From contig RWJK01001842.1 of the NCBI GenBank assembly GCA_004335835.1, forward strand, positions 152,477-216,476: a stretch of DNA of 64,000 nucleotides, given 5' to 3'. The notes under the pieces were generated by a model. That model was not told the DNA's origin. It saw only the letters and a program-made list of their open reading frames with translations, and did not search any database. Of the stretch, positions 12,835 to 23,800 are shown piece by piece. This DNA comes from Scenedesmus sp. ARA3 (lineage: Eukaryota > Chlorophyta > Chlorophyceae > Sphaeropleales > Scenedesmaceae). The translations under genes were made by a program, and so were the position numbers. How positions within the stretch are numbered: the first letter of the stretch is position 1; each line of letters starts with the position of its first letter.

Positions 12835-14338
12835 TCACCACTTGGCGATGTGCTGCATGATGGAGTCGGCCAGCTGCCGTGCAGTGAAGTTCTTGCCATA
12901 GAACGTCACAAACTCGCCGGCGGGGTCGATGAGGTACATGATGATGGAGTGATCCACCAGGTAATCCGTCTCGCTGTCACCTGTCTTGTGGAAGTACACC
13001 CTGTTGCAGTGCAGATAGGAAGAAGTTGTAACAGAAGTTGTGACATAAAGGGTAACAAGTCGGCTGCACAGGGTCTGGTGAGGCACATGCTAATGAAGTG
13101 GTCCACCAGGTGATCGATGATGCTGTCACCCCTTTTGTAAAAGTATGATGACTACATACCAAGTAACAAGTCAGCTGTACATGACAGCAGCAGGTCGCAT
13201 TATTAGTCGCTGCTGCAACATGTGACCATAAATGAAGGCAGCGCGCATGTTGTGATGCCCTGTGCCATGCATGCATGCATGCACGCTACACCGTGTTGCT
13301 TGCCCATGCGGCATGCCTACACCACCCCAAAAGCAACCATACTGCTGTACCAGCAGCAGGGCCCACCTGTAGGCCTTGCTGCATGCCTTGACTGCCTCCT
13401 CGCTGCCTGTGAGCCCGATCAGCCGCGGGTGGAACTCCTTCACGTACGCCTTTACCGCTTTAGGAGTGTCGCGCTGCGGGTCAACGCTGATGAACACGGG
13501 CCGCACCTGCAGCCAGTGAACAAATTTTGAGATGAAATTGTGATTAGCAGCACAGCGGTGACCAGGTAAGCAGGCAGCTATTGCATGTGTGAGCTTGCAT
13601 GTACTGCCTTGTGTACAGCATGCTGTTTGGTTGACCTGGTGAAGCATACATGGTGCAACTGTGCATGCAAGAAGACAACGTGCTTGTGGTGCCGCATAGG
13701 GCACACACGCTCTGTGCAGTGCTGGCAACAGCTTGCAAACTGCCTTGTTGCGCCACAAAAGCCGCTTGCAGGAAACCCACCTGGTACTTTGCCTCTGCCT
13801 CAATTGTATCCAGTGCCTCAGCAAGCTTCTCAAGCTCATCTGGGCAGATGTCCGGGCAGTGAGTGAAGCCAAAATACAGCACGCTGAACTTGCCCAGCAA
13901 GTTTTCATTTGTAAATGGCTTGCCATCTTGGTCAGTGAGCGTGAAAGGCCCGCCTACTGCTGCTTTGCCCACTACCTCCTGACTGCGCTGCATCATTCCC
14001 TCCACCTTCTGCTGTGCTTTGTTTTGGGCTACTGCTACAACAGCTAGGAAGCAGCCCACTCCCAGCAGCATGCTGTTGAAGGTGATGGGGCTCTTTTTGC
14101 CTGTGCCCTTGCCTGATGCTGCTGCTGCTTGGCCTGCTTCTGCTGCGAAGCCACGAACCATCGCAAGACGCGTCCAAGCCGCGTCCTGTGCGTGTGCAAG
14201 CTGCAGGCTGCGGGCTGGTTGGCGCCATGCTGCTGCTGCTGCTTGCTGCCATGGGTGCAGCAGCTGCTGCTGCTGGGTTTCTGCGAACGCCCTCAAGCCA
14301 AGCCTGCCCGTTGCAAGCGCCTGTCGCCTGAGCGACAT
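12835..14338 (-). CDS. SCO1: SCO1-type copper chaperone for cytochrome c oxidase
   Basis: Inner-membrane mitochondrial thioredoxin-fold protein that delivers copper to the CuA site of COX2. Exons 14338-13781, 13506-13367 and 13000-12835 give 287 aa. The first ~75 residues are Arg/Gln/Ala-rich with no acids early on and fit a mitochondrial presequence. A single membrane span (SMLLGVGCFLAVVAVA) follows. The copper ligands are visible: C161 and C165 in THCPDICPDE, and H250 in DYLVDHSIIMYL. The family block FISVDPQRDTPKAVKAY is intact, as is IGLTGSEE. Length and order match SCO1/SenC proteins. Intron 2 holds a diverged copy of the start of exon 3 (about 13095-13180). Orientation is opposite to NF-YC. 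Confidence 0.95.
13095..13180. repeat. Diverged copy of an SCO1 exon 3 edge inside intron 2
   Basis: The stretch with GGTCCACCAGGTGATCGATG, GCTGTCACC and then GTAACAAGTCAGCTG mirrors 12950-13075 (GATCCACCAGGTAATCCGTC, GCTGTCACC, GTAACAAGTCGGCTG). It sits about 150 bases away in direct orientation. It is a decayed tandem duplication covering the exon-intron junction and is not needed for the coding frame. Confidence 0.75.
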
Positions 14339-15207
14339 GTCTGCTGATCAGCTGCGTTGTGTGGCTTGCAAGGCGTGGACGCTCGGCAGCAAGGCACTCG
14401 TGATCCCGCAACAGCAAGCAATGGCATGCAGAAGGAAGACGATAAAACGGACGTGTGAATGGAAAAAAGTTGCAGAAGCTCTGTGTCAGGGGGCCAGGTG
14501 CGAGTATATGCGGGTGCTGTCATTGCCTGGCAAACACTGGTGTCACCTGGGTTACTACCTGGTTACTACTCTCCAGGGCGGCACAAAACGACTGCTGCGG
14601 CCACAGCGAGCAAGTTTTATGTGGCTAATATATGCCCAGGCTTCAGGAAACCACCTATGGCATTGTCCTATCGTGGAAGTACAAGATGGCAGCAAATGTA
14701 TTGCTCATGCTGTTGCTGTTGCTGCAGCTTGTGCACTGTATACTTTTTTTGCCAGCAAATCGTGTTGCTGCTGTGAGTGGTACCAGCGCAATCACACCTA
14801 AATCTCAGCAAGGTTGCTGCTGCAGTCATACGAGCCGACATAATGACAGTGCTACTAGCAGTGTGTTAGCACGGTAGGCCTTGCTGTACTTCAAGAAGGT
14901 GTGCACTGTAGCTACTCATTTGTTGCTGCTGCTGAAGAAAATACGTACAGACAGAGTTACCACAACAGGTTACAATCCAGCTTCTTTCGCCCGGCTGCTC
15001 CTGCTGCAAGTGCACAATGCAACACGTGCAGTCAACAACTGTGTTCAACAAGAACCTCAACTGCCCACAAGTCCTGCTCTGCAGACACAATCACAGTGCC
15101 ACTTCCCTCACACCCGACAATCGCCTGCCGCCAGGCCTGCTGTACACTGCCACCTGGACAGCAAAGCATCCTCAATGTGTTATAGCTATAGCTATGGCTA
15201 CAGCCAC
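14339..15207. other. Intergenic: SCO1 upstream and hydrophilin B 3' flank
   Basis: No gene recognised. A minus-strand TGTAA at 14970-14974 lies 234 bases past the stop of the downstream hydrophilin gene and is a fair poly(A) signal for it. The remainder should contain the SCO1 promoter. No clear promoter motif is seen. Confidence 0.5.
14970..14974 (-). terminator. TGTAA poly(A) signal, hydrophilin B
   Basis: TGTAA on the minus strand, 234 bases downstream of the TGA at 15208. TGTAA is the usual green-algal poly(A) signal. The assignment rests on position only. Confidence 0.45.
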
Positions 15208-16673
15208 TCAGATACGGCCCTGCTCCAGCTGTTTCTCCGCCTTGTACTCCTTGTGAGCCTGCGTGCCTGCAGAGGATGGCAATTGCGCACACGGCGGCAG
15301 CAGCAGCAGCAGCAGTTAGCATGTTGGCTTGGGTACTGTATGTGCCATTTAGCCCGTCATTGCGCGGTGGGTGCACAGCGAAAAGCAGGTGTCTGTTTCT
15401 GTTTATGCAAGAGGTACTGTAGGATTGTGCACAGAAGGCTGCCGTCACATGTGGAGCGCTGCCAGCAGTGCAGCTGTCGCCTTGCATGCAAACACCTGCA
15501 CCCGTGCAACTGGAGTCAGCCTGCATGGACGGGTGACGATGAAGCTTTTCTTAAGGCAGTACCACAGCTGCGACCCCACCCAAATAGATTTCGCACCTAG
15601 TTCGTTGCTTCCCACTGTGAACTTCCCAGTCTGCGGCCTCACCTGGGATGTGCTCCTTGATCTTCTCTCCCATCGGCTTCTTCTCTCCCTCGTGGCCAAG
15701 GTGCTGTCCCTGATGGTGGTGGTGGCCCTCAGTGCGGGTGACACCAGCAGTGTCACCAGCAACAGTAGTGTGGCCTGCCTGGATTGGCACCACTGGCACA
15801 AACACGCCAGTCACCTCAGTCTGGCGTGTCTCAGTGGAGCAAAGGTCCCTGTCTGTGACGGTGGCGGCGGTGTTGCCGCTAGGGGAGATGCCGGTGGTGC
15901 CGAGGCCTGTGTCGGTGCCGGTGTGGGCCATGCCACGGTGCTGCTCAGTGCCAGCTGCAGGGGGCAGGCAGCGATGAGGAGGTGTGCATTTGGATTATGG
16001 TGCTGCTGTTTGAAGGCTGGGGGCCAAGGAACAACAGCATAGTTTGGCTGGCATTGCTGCTGCACACACAGCATGCATAAGAGCGGATGCAGGTGTTGCT
16101 GCTGCATGTGGCAGGTGTGCGTTGCAATGCAGCACTGCTGCTATCAGGTTCTATCGTGTGCATTTCATCAAGGCATGGTGCATACGCATGGTGCATACGC
16201 ATGCGACACCCAACTTCCTGCATTCTGTGATGGCAAATGCCTAGCATTATTGTAAAGCGGTTTAAATACGCACCCAGGGTGGGGTCTGTGCCACTGATGC
16301 CGGTGGTGTGCTGAGGTGTTGGCAGGCCAGCTGCAGCAGCAGAAACAGCACAGCAGCAGTGCAAGCAGGGGAGTGAGGCAACAGCAGGAGCCATGCTGGG
16401 CATCCGTTCGTCTGCATTCTTCCTGCTGTTCGACAAATTTTACTCACCACTTGGAAGAAGAGGAGCTAGAACTGAAGCTTGAATACGGGCTCCACAGCTG
16501 TTCTGATCCAGTGCTGCTGAATGCGCATGCATGCAGGCAATGCATCACAGCAGCAGTGCCTGCCAGGCGAGCAGCTTTGCTCAGGTTGCAGGGACCACAC
16601 AGCAGGTTGCACACGTCTCAGCTCAACACTCCATACCTGTGACCTTCGACTGCTCGAAGCCCTGCCTGTCCAT
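15208..16673 (-). CDS. Dehydrin-like hydrophilin B
   Basis: Predicted intrinsically disordered stress protein of 154 aa. Exons 16673-16637, 16330-16274, 15954-15643 and 15266-15208. It starts MDRQGFEQSKV, like its tandem neighbour (MDRHTGYAH). Every intron is phase 1 and splits a Gly or Ala codon. Near the C-terminus stands EKKPMGEKIKEHIPG, close to the dehydrin K-segment (EKKGIMDKIKEKLPG), followed by GTQAHKEYKAEKQLEQGRI and the stop. The rest is Gly/Thr/His-rich with a HHHH run and one Cys. There is no membrane segment or signal peptide. Dehydrins protect membranes and enzymes during drying or freezing, and that role is inferred here only from the K-like motif. The short first exon is supported by its parallel in the neighbouring gene and by exact frame closure. 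Confidence 0.78.
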
Positions 16674-17921
16674 GATGGGCTCGGTACGCACGGATCGGAT
16701 GTTGCTTCACGTTTCGAAACGGGGTTGTTCGGCTGAGGAAAACTGGTTCGTAGTGATTTTGTGATAGCACTGTCGAAGCCTGATACGAACGTCTTATACA
16801 GACGGACAAGGGCGTGTTCTTTCAGCTGTCAGACTGTTGGACAGCTGCTCTGTGACGCGCAGCAGACAGGTCCAAGGATTACACTGAGCAGTCCAATCTC
16901 TTTCTCTTGCGCAGTCGTATCTGGTGTTGAGTACATATGTCCGCGAAATTGTATTTTTGATACCTCCAACTTCATCTAAGTGAGGCGGCAGAACGCACTA
17001 GTTGGACAAGCTGTACCGATGCATGCACGTGGCAGGCGAGTGGCAGCTGCACCTGCACTTGCTGGTGAAACTCCAGCCAGATTTGCAGGCGAACAATCTT
17101 CTGTGATAGGCTGCGCCCGTACTTACCAACCCGCATTGGTTGACCTCAGGTTGAGGACTGGGCACTACGACGCTCTCTCAGCAGCGCTGTACGACGCTCT
17201 CAGGCTGTTGACTATTCAGCTGCACCCACGTTCCAGATGTATTGAGATAACAAACTCTTCAGGTGCAGCAATAATGTGCGCAATTCTTCCTGTCCCGGCG
17301 ATAATAATGTCTGTCAGTGGTACATGGTGTGGTTACCATGGTGGCCACGCTCATGCCGCTTGCATCTACACAGAGCACAGACAGACGGCAAATAGCCGAC
17401 CTTCCACTTGCATATTTTCCACCTTCGTGCAGGCGCACCTGCTCAACTGAAAACACTCCTCCTTTCATCACACCCAACCCTGGCTGCCTTATGCCATCAA
17501 CCAATTATTGCAGTCAACGTGGCCACAACACCTGCAAATGGCCGAGCATAGTGCAAAAAGCACACGCTCATTGGTGCAACCCTGTCAGTGCACAACAAAA
17601 TTCGCAACGTACAACAGGTCATCACCATTTCACAAATCACTGCATGCACCGATTCTGCAAAAACCGTTATTGCACCCATGATATCAAATCAGCATGCCTC
17701 ATCATTTGGCCGCATGCCTGCCCACGTCCTGCCACAAGTCCAGTGCCGCTCTCCCACCCAGCCCAAAAGATCACAAGGCTCACTCAATCTGCCCCCATCA
17801 AGGGGTCTTGTGCAGCTGCAGCTCCCTGCACCACAGCTTCAGCATGACAACACAGCGCCTAGCAGCAGCCGTTCAACAGCAGCCCTTCATGGCCGCTTCA
17901 GCAGCAGCCGTTCATGGCCGC
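16674..17921. other. Intergenic between the tandem hydrophilin genes
   Basis: About 1.25 kb separating the stop of hydrophilin A (17922) from the start of hydrophilin B (16673), both on the minus strand. It should carry A's 3' UTR and B's promoter. A minus-strand TGTAA lies at 16879-16883. It has few triplet runs and no recognised gene. Confidence 0.5.
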
Positions 17922-18654
17922 TTAGAACCTGCCCTCAGCCATCTTCTTCGCCTCATGCTCACGAGTGCCTGCAGCGATGTTTGAAGATGAACAGCAGCAG
18001 CAGCAGCAGCAGCAGCCGCTGAGAAGGACGGGACGTACGCAGCAGCAACATCCATTCTCTTGCTATATACCAGCAGATGTGGGCAAGTGGACACAGCAAG
18101 CGGTAACTAAGCTGAGATAAGGGGCACATGATGGCAGCGAGCATACCGTGCTTCCCCCGCATGTGTACTGCTCCTACCACTTTTTTATGCACAGCTTGAC
18201 AAGCACCCATAAAGCTGGGTGGCAGCATGTCTTTTCATTGCTGCATGGCGAGGCAGCCATACAACAGAAATGTACACCACAGAAGGCATACCACACAACT
18301 GTACAGCTGCCACCCGCAGGCAACAGGCTGTTGCCACATCTACATTTGGCACTGTGCAAAAGGCGAAAGCCATACCCAGGGAATTGTTTGCACTGTCAAC
18401 TTTCCAGTCAGCACCCTCACCTGGGATGGCCTCCTTGATCTTCTCACCCAGGCCCTTCTTCTCACCCTCCATGTGGCCCATGCCGGTAGTGTGGCCCATG
18501 CCGGTAGTGTGGCCCATGCCGGTAGTGTGGCCCATGCCGGTGGTGTGGCCCAGGCCTGTGTCGGTGTGGGTGCCCATGCCGGTGGTGTGGCCCATGCCAG
18601 TGCCGACCATGCCAGGGTGGGTGGCCTCGTAGATGCGGTGCTCCTCAGTGCCTG

Positions 18655-18692
<38 letters not shown>

Positions 18693-20183
18693 GTGTGTGT
18701 TCAGCACCGGACTGCATGACCAGGGGCTGGTCGCTGGTTGGAAAGCACCACATGAGGCAGTGCGCAAGGTGACTGCAAGCAGGCTACATCCAGAGCTACA
18801 AGCCCTGGAGAACAGCCCCATAGGTGCAAGCAGTGCTGATGCTCTGTACAGCTCGCTCAAGCTGTACAAGTACCTAGTCTTGAAGAGAGGTTTGAAGTTG
18901 TATTACTACTCACCAGGGATGTGAGCCTTGCCCTGCTCCACGGTGCGGTGTGCGCCGGTCATGCCATGGGTGGCCTCATACTCGTTGGTGCCTGGGATGG
19001 CCTGCTTGATGCGCTCACCTGTATTGCAGATAGAAGGAAGGGGCACAAACACATGAGGCAGATGGCATCAGCAAACGGAGTTGTGAGCAGCATTCACAGG
19101 CATGTGGGTGCAGCGCATGCAGCATCAGCAGGTCTGCAAAGACATACACAGAGGCGTGATGGATGCGATGGGCAGCAAGAGATCCACCCCAACTTGAGGT
19201 GGGCAGCAAGAGTGCACCACACAGCCACGCGTTTGAAGCATTGCCCTGAGGCATAACAGCAGTAGCACTGCATGCTCTGGATGCAAGGCATGTGTGTGCA
19301 ACAGTTCTGCAGCTGAGAGGGGATTGTGCCACAGTGTCAGCGTTTGTGCAGCTGGCAAGCCACACTCACCCATGGTTGGCTGGCCCATGCCGGTAGTGTG
19401 GTGGGTGCCCATGCCTGCGCCTGTGCCCATGCCGGTGCCGTGCACCACGCCAGCCTGGGCCATGCGGTGCTCCTCAGTGCCTGCAGAAGGGGGCAGGGAG
19501 AGGTGCGGGGCAGCAGTGACGGCAGCACAAACAATGAACGCAGCAGTTGCCAGTTTGCATGAATTCCAGACAAAACCGTCTACCTCGAACCTTGCCGTGA
19601 GGGCTGCAAGCGGTGTGGGAGGAGCAGGTTTGTGCTGTAACCGTGCAATTCTGGCCAGCACTGTTGTGACCTGCGCAGAAAGCACAATTAACCAGTTGGC
19701 AAAGACCCCACACACCAGCAGCAGCAACACCAGCAGCAGCAGCAGCACCTTGCCTCACCTGGCACGTGCGTCTTCATCTGCTCCACGTTGTAGTGGGCGC
19801 GGTCCACGCCGTGTGTGGCCTGGTACTCCTCGGTGCCTGGGATGTGCTCCTTGATGGTCTGGCCCATGGGCTTGCCTGTGTGGCAGCAGCAGCAGCAGCG
19901 ACAGCAGCAACAGCAAGGGCAGCGGCGGTAACGTCAGATGCATATTGACCGATGTGCGGCATCACTTCGTGTGCAACTCTCTGTCGTGCGACTGCAGTCA
20001 ACATATGCATGCATGGATGCATGCATGTCATGCAGCAGCGCATGGATACTGCCAGTACAAGCAGCGCTGATGCTGGGGCCTGAGTAGCTGTAGCATCACA
20101 TTTAAAAGCGTCTGTAGAAGTCTGGAGATGCTCTAAAACGCACCTGAGCCAGTGTTGTGCGCGTAGCCTGTGTGCCTGTCCAT
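17922..20183 (-). CDS. Dehydrin-like hydrophilin A
   Basis: Predicted disordered stress protein of 216 aa. Exons 20183-20144, 19875-19759, 19480-19370, 19018-18914, 18651-18421 and 17968-17922. All five introns are phase 1 and interrupt a Gly codon. Internal exons of 117, 111, 105 and 231 nt are all multiples of three. Repeating modules are visible: GQTIKEHIPGTEEYQATHG and GERIKQAIPGTNEYEATHG, each followed by VEQ-x-K-x-H-(V/I)-PG and then a GTEEH exon rich in GMG. The last K-like motif, EKKGLGEKIKEAIPG, shares 10 of 15 positions with the plant K-segment. Exon 5 carries an 18 bp repeat coding GMGHTT. The end, GTREHEAKKMAEGRF and stop, matches the design of gene B. No Cys and no hydrophobic segment are seen. 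Function is inferred from the K-like motifs; assignment to true dehydrins is unproven. Confidence 0.8.
18474..18606 (-). repeat. 18 bp coding tandem repeat (GMGHTT) in hydrophilin A exon 5
   Basis: Four near-identical 18-base units at about 18478-18549, plus looser copies to 18606, encode repeated Gly-Met-Gly-His-Thr-Thr. The unit length keeps the frame, so copy number can change without a frameshift. Confidence 0.9.
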
Positions 20184-20866
20184 GCTGACGATCGAGAGTC
20201 TGGATACGAACGAGAGATGCTGCGGCAGATGTGAGACGCGCTGTGTACAGTTAACTGCTTTGATTTCAGATGTCAAGAATACGTCTCAGGAATACTCACA
20301 AACAACCCGCTATATAGTTTGCTTGCAGAAAGCTGACGGTGTGTACTCGCATATTGACAGGACGTGACGCGCACCATGCCACCGTGGCAGTCCAAGGCAT
20401 GGAGCCGTTGAATTAGACGCGATGACGTTCGGCGGATGAACACCGTTAGACGTAGTTGAAGTCGACCCATTTAAGTATGCCTTCTCGCTTTGTTGCAGAG
20501 GCCTGCCATGTGGGCAGCCCGACACCTTGCTGCGATAGGGACACGTGTCGTGAGAGGCGTTGTTCTGTCACTCGTCAAAGGGGACGTGGTGGAAGAGCTT
20601 TATCAGACTATGTTACAGTGAACAAAACTGATGTTGTAGATAGTTTTCGCAGCAGCCATGCTACTAGATCCGGGCCGGTGACTGCAGCGGTGCAATTGCC
20701 TGCAACTGTCCTGTCCTGAGCAGTGCAGTTGTGCGCAATTAAACAGCAAAGGCAACGCGTAAACATCGACAACATATCAGCAGTGCCATTTTACACGTTT
20801 GTTCACATGCCAAGACTGCGCAGGCCTGACTGAGCCCCTGCCATTCCAGGTCCCACTTGCAGATGG
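20184..20866. other. Intergenic: hydrophilin A promoter side and P4H 3' flank
   Basis: About 680 bases, with fewer CTG runs and more A/T than the neighbouring introns. It contains the upstream region of hydrophilin A and the 3' end of the prolyl hydroxylase. No gene is seen. Confidence 0.5.
20791..20795 (-). terminator. TGTAA poly(A) signal, prolyl 4-hydroxylase
   Basis: TGTAA on the minus strand about 72 bases past the stop codon at 20867, a typical green-algal distance for this signal. Confidence 0.6.
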
Positions 20867-23800
20867 CTAACGCCTGGTGCTGTTGCCCAAGTGCCTGTCA
20901 CTGTCCATGTCATCTTCCTCATACACCAGGAATCCAGCTTTGCGCCTGTTCTCATTGTAACAGGCCTTGTCAGCAGCCGCACACACAGTGCAGCTGCCGC
21001 AGGCGCGAGCGCACTTGCCAGCACCACCAATGTCACCCACCTGCAGCAGTAGCAGCAGCAGCAGGGCGGGCGGTGGGTTGTAGAACTCTTGCGCACGCAT
21101 ACAGTGGAGTGCCTTCAAAACACTGTAAACATGAGCAGCTTCAACTGCATCCACATACTCCTAATTCCTTGCCTTGCCAGTTCCATGCTCATCTCCAATA
21201 CGAAATGCTCTTTGTATGTCATCTGCTGTGCTCAGTGCATGGCTCCATGGAGCAACCAGTTCAACAGAGCACAATAAACAACACACAATCCACGCACAAA
21301 ACAACATCAACATATCATCACAAGCGTTTATACAATAAAGATTCACAAACTGCACATGCCCCTCACCATAAACTTTGCGTTCTTCTTGCACTCCCCAGAT
21401 TTGGCCCACTCCTCGCAGCGCTTGTCATAATCCTTGCACAGTCCTGGGTCAATGACCTCGTACGGCTCAGTGTTGCCGTATGTCTCGGCTGCAGCAGCAG
21501 CAGCAGCGGCAGCAGCAGCAGCAGTGTGACTGGAGTTCAGCACGATGCGGGCAGCAGGGCAGTAGATGCAAGGAGTGCCGCACGAGTAGCCCACCCACAA
21601 AACTGATGTTGCTAAGAACGTGGCTGGTACAGCGTTGCCAGCGTAGTGAGCATGTGCTGCTTACGTCTGAAGGGCCGACCGTGGATCCACTTGGTTGCTG
21701 TCCACTTGACCCCCTTGAGCACCGGGCAGCCGGTGTGCATTGAGTAGGAGTCCTGCCGGGTGCCGTCTGGGTGCACAGACCAGAACATAAACGCATCACC
21801 CTGCAACAGCAGCAGCAGCAGCAGTGGTGGCGGCAGCGGCGCATACAGTAGTGACATAGGCTGGCACGGCCGCTTGGTGCAGGGAAGAAAGCTCAGCTGC
21901 TGATTCTATCCGTGCTGCGGATCGTCAGACTTGCAGCAGCACAAATTTCCCACCCACATTTCTTGGCTTGAAGACCACAGATGGGCTGCCACCACCGCCC
22001 ACAACAAGCCGATCAATGCATCAGAAAAAAAAACTTAGGTGTGTACCTTGGCAAATAGCTGCTGCCCGCTCACCCTTTTAGGTTTGAAAGCCACTGAGCC
22101 CCGTGCGCAGGGTGAGAAGGGCCCCAGCTTCTGATTGAACCCGGGACTGCAGATTGTCACACTTGCAGCAGCGCAAACTTTCTAGGCCCACTCACCTTCC
22201 TGGGCTTGAAGGCCACTGAGCCGCGTGCGCAGGGTGAGAAGGGCCCCAGCTTGCCCGGCAGCGAGCTGTCCACCCAGTGGTTGCTGTCAGGGAAGGCCGT
22301 CTCGCCACCCTCGGGAACATCTGCGGCAGCGGCAGCAGCAGCAGCAGCAGTGGTGGTGGTAGTGGCAGCAGCAGCGGCAGCAAAGGCAGGCATAAGCTGC
22401 TGCTGCTGCTCCTGACGGGGCAGGAGTTTAAGCACGTAATTGAGTGACGTCAGCAGTACAATCATGCGGAGCTGGCTGACAACAAAACACACCAGCTGGC
22501 TGACATGGCTAGACACCAGCGTAACCGCGCACTGTCAACAGTGCAGCAGCACATAGTGCTGAGGTAAGCTTGCGCTGTGGCGTCTCTAGCCCGCCGCGTT
22601 GTTGTTGCAGTACAAATGCTGCAGTGTGGCTCACCGTTGAGGTACAGCAGCACAGTGCACAGGCGCGGCCCTGCCACATCATCACTCAGTGAGTCCATGT
22701 GAGGCTTGTACTGCTGCCCTTCTCCGTACCGCAGCACCTGCACAGCAGTACAATCAGCAGCACATTCAGCTGTGCAAACACAAGAGTGGCTTGATCCTGG
22801 GCATGCGCTGCTGGCCCTTAAATTTCTGCAGACCCCTGCTTGACGATGCAAGTGGTGCAGCTGATCATTCTGCCACACCTAGCAGGCACAGTAGATGCTG
22901 CAGAGCCCACTCCAAGCATTGTGCTGCTGCTGCTGCTGCTACTGTCCTGTGTGGCAATACAAACCGCAGTTGGCACTCCCTTCAGCTAGCAGGCGGGCAT
23001 GCAGGCGGGCAGACTCGCTGAGCACTGTCACTCCCCGTGCAGCAGCCCACCGGCAGGCAGACAGCCATGCAGGCCCACACAGCGCACTGCACCACAACTT
23101 TTGCCAGCGCATCGGCAGGCAGGCAGCTAATCAGTCAAGCAGGCAGGCAGGCAGGCCCACACACTGCAACACGCACCCCCCAGGCCCACTGCGCACTGCA
23201 ACCACCCCTGCCCCTCAGCGCACCTGCAGGTCCTCTCCGTTGGTTGCAATACAAACAAGCACCCGTTGGCTCAATTCCCCCAGCAGGCAGGCAGGCTGGC
23301 AGGCAGGCTCACACACTCCACCACGCATCCCCTCACACACTCCACCACGCATCCCCTCAGGCTCACACACTCCACCACGCATCCCCTCAGGCTCACACAC
23401 TCCACCACGCATCCCCTCAGGCTCACACACTCCACCACGCATCCCCTCAGGCTCACACACTCCACCACGCATCCCCTCAGGCTCACACACTCCACCACGC
23501 ATCCCCTCAGGCTCACACACTCCACCACGCATCCCCTCAGNNNNNNNNNNNNNNNNNNNNNNNNNNNCAGGCTCACACACTCCACCACGCATCCCCTCAG
23601 GCTCACACACTCCACCACGCATCCCCTCAGCGCACCTGCAGGTCCTCCCCGTTGATGGGTGGGATCTGCGCCCACTGCGCCAGCCGCGCCTCAATGCCCT
23701 CCATCACCCCATCAGCCTTGCGCCTGGTGCATGGAAGGTGAAGAGAGAGAAGGGCATGTGTTGCATGCAGAGTGGCAGGTACAAAGCAGGGCCACTCTGC

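Noticed and set aside
15208..20183. One eight-exon hydrophilin gene of 343 aa
   Set aside because: It closes in frame, but an extra MDR-start exon (16637-16673) and an extra C-terminal exon (17922-17968) fit better as two tandem genes.
23309..23635. Regular 30 bp repeats resembling a CRISPR array
   Set aside because: Units are contiguous without unique spacers and lie in an intron of a eukaryotic gene; it is a minisatellite.
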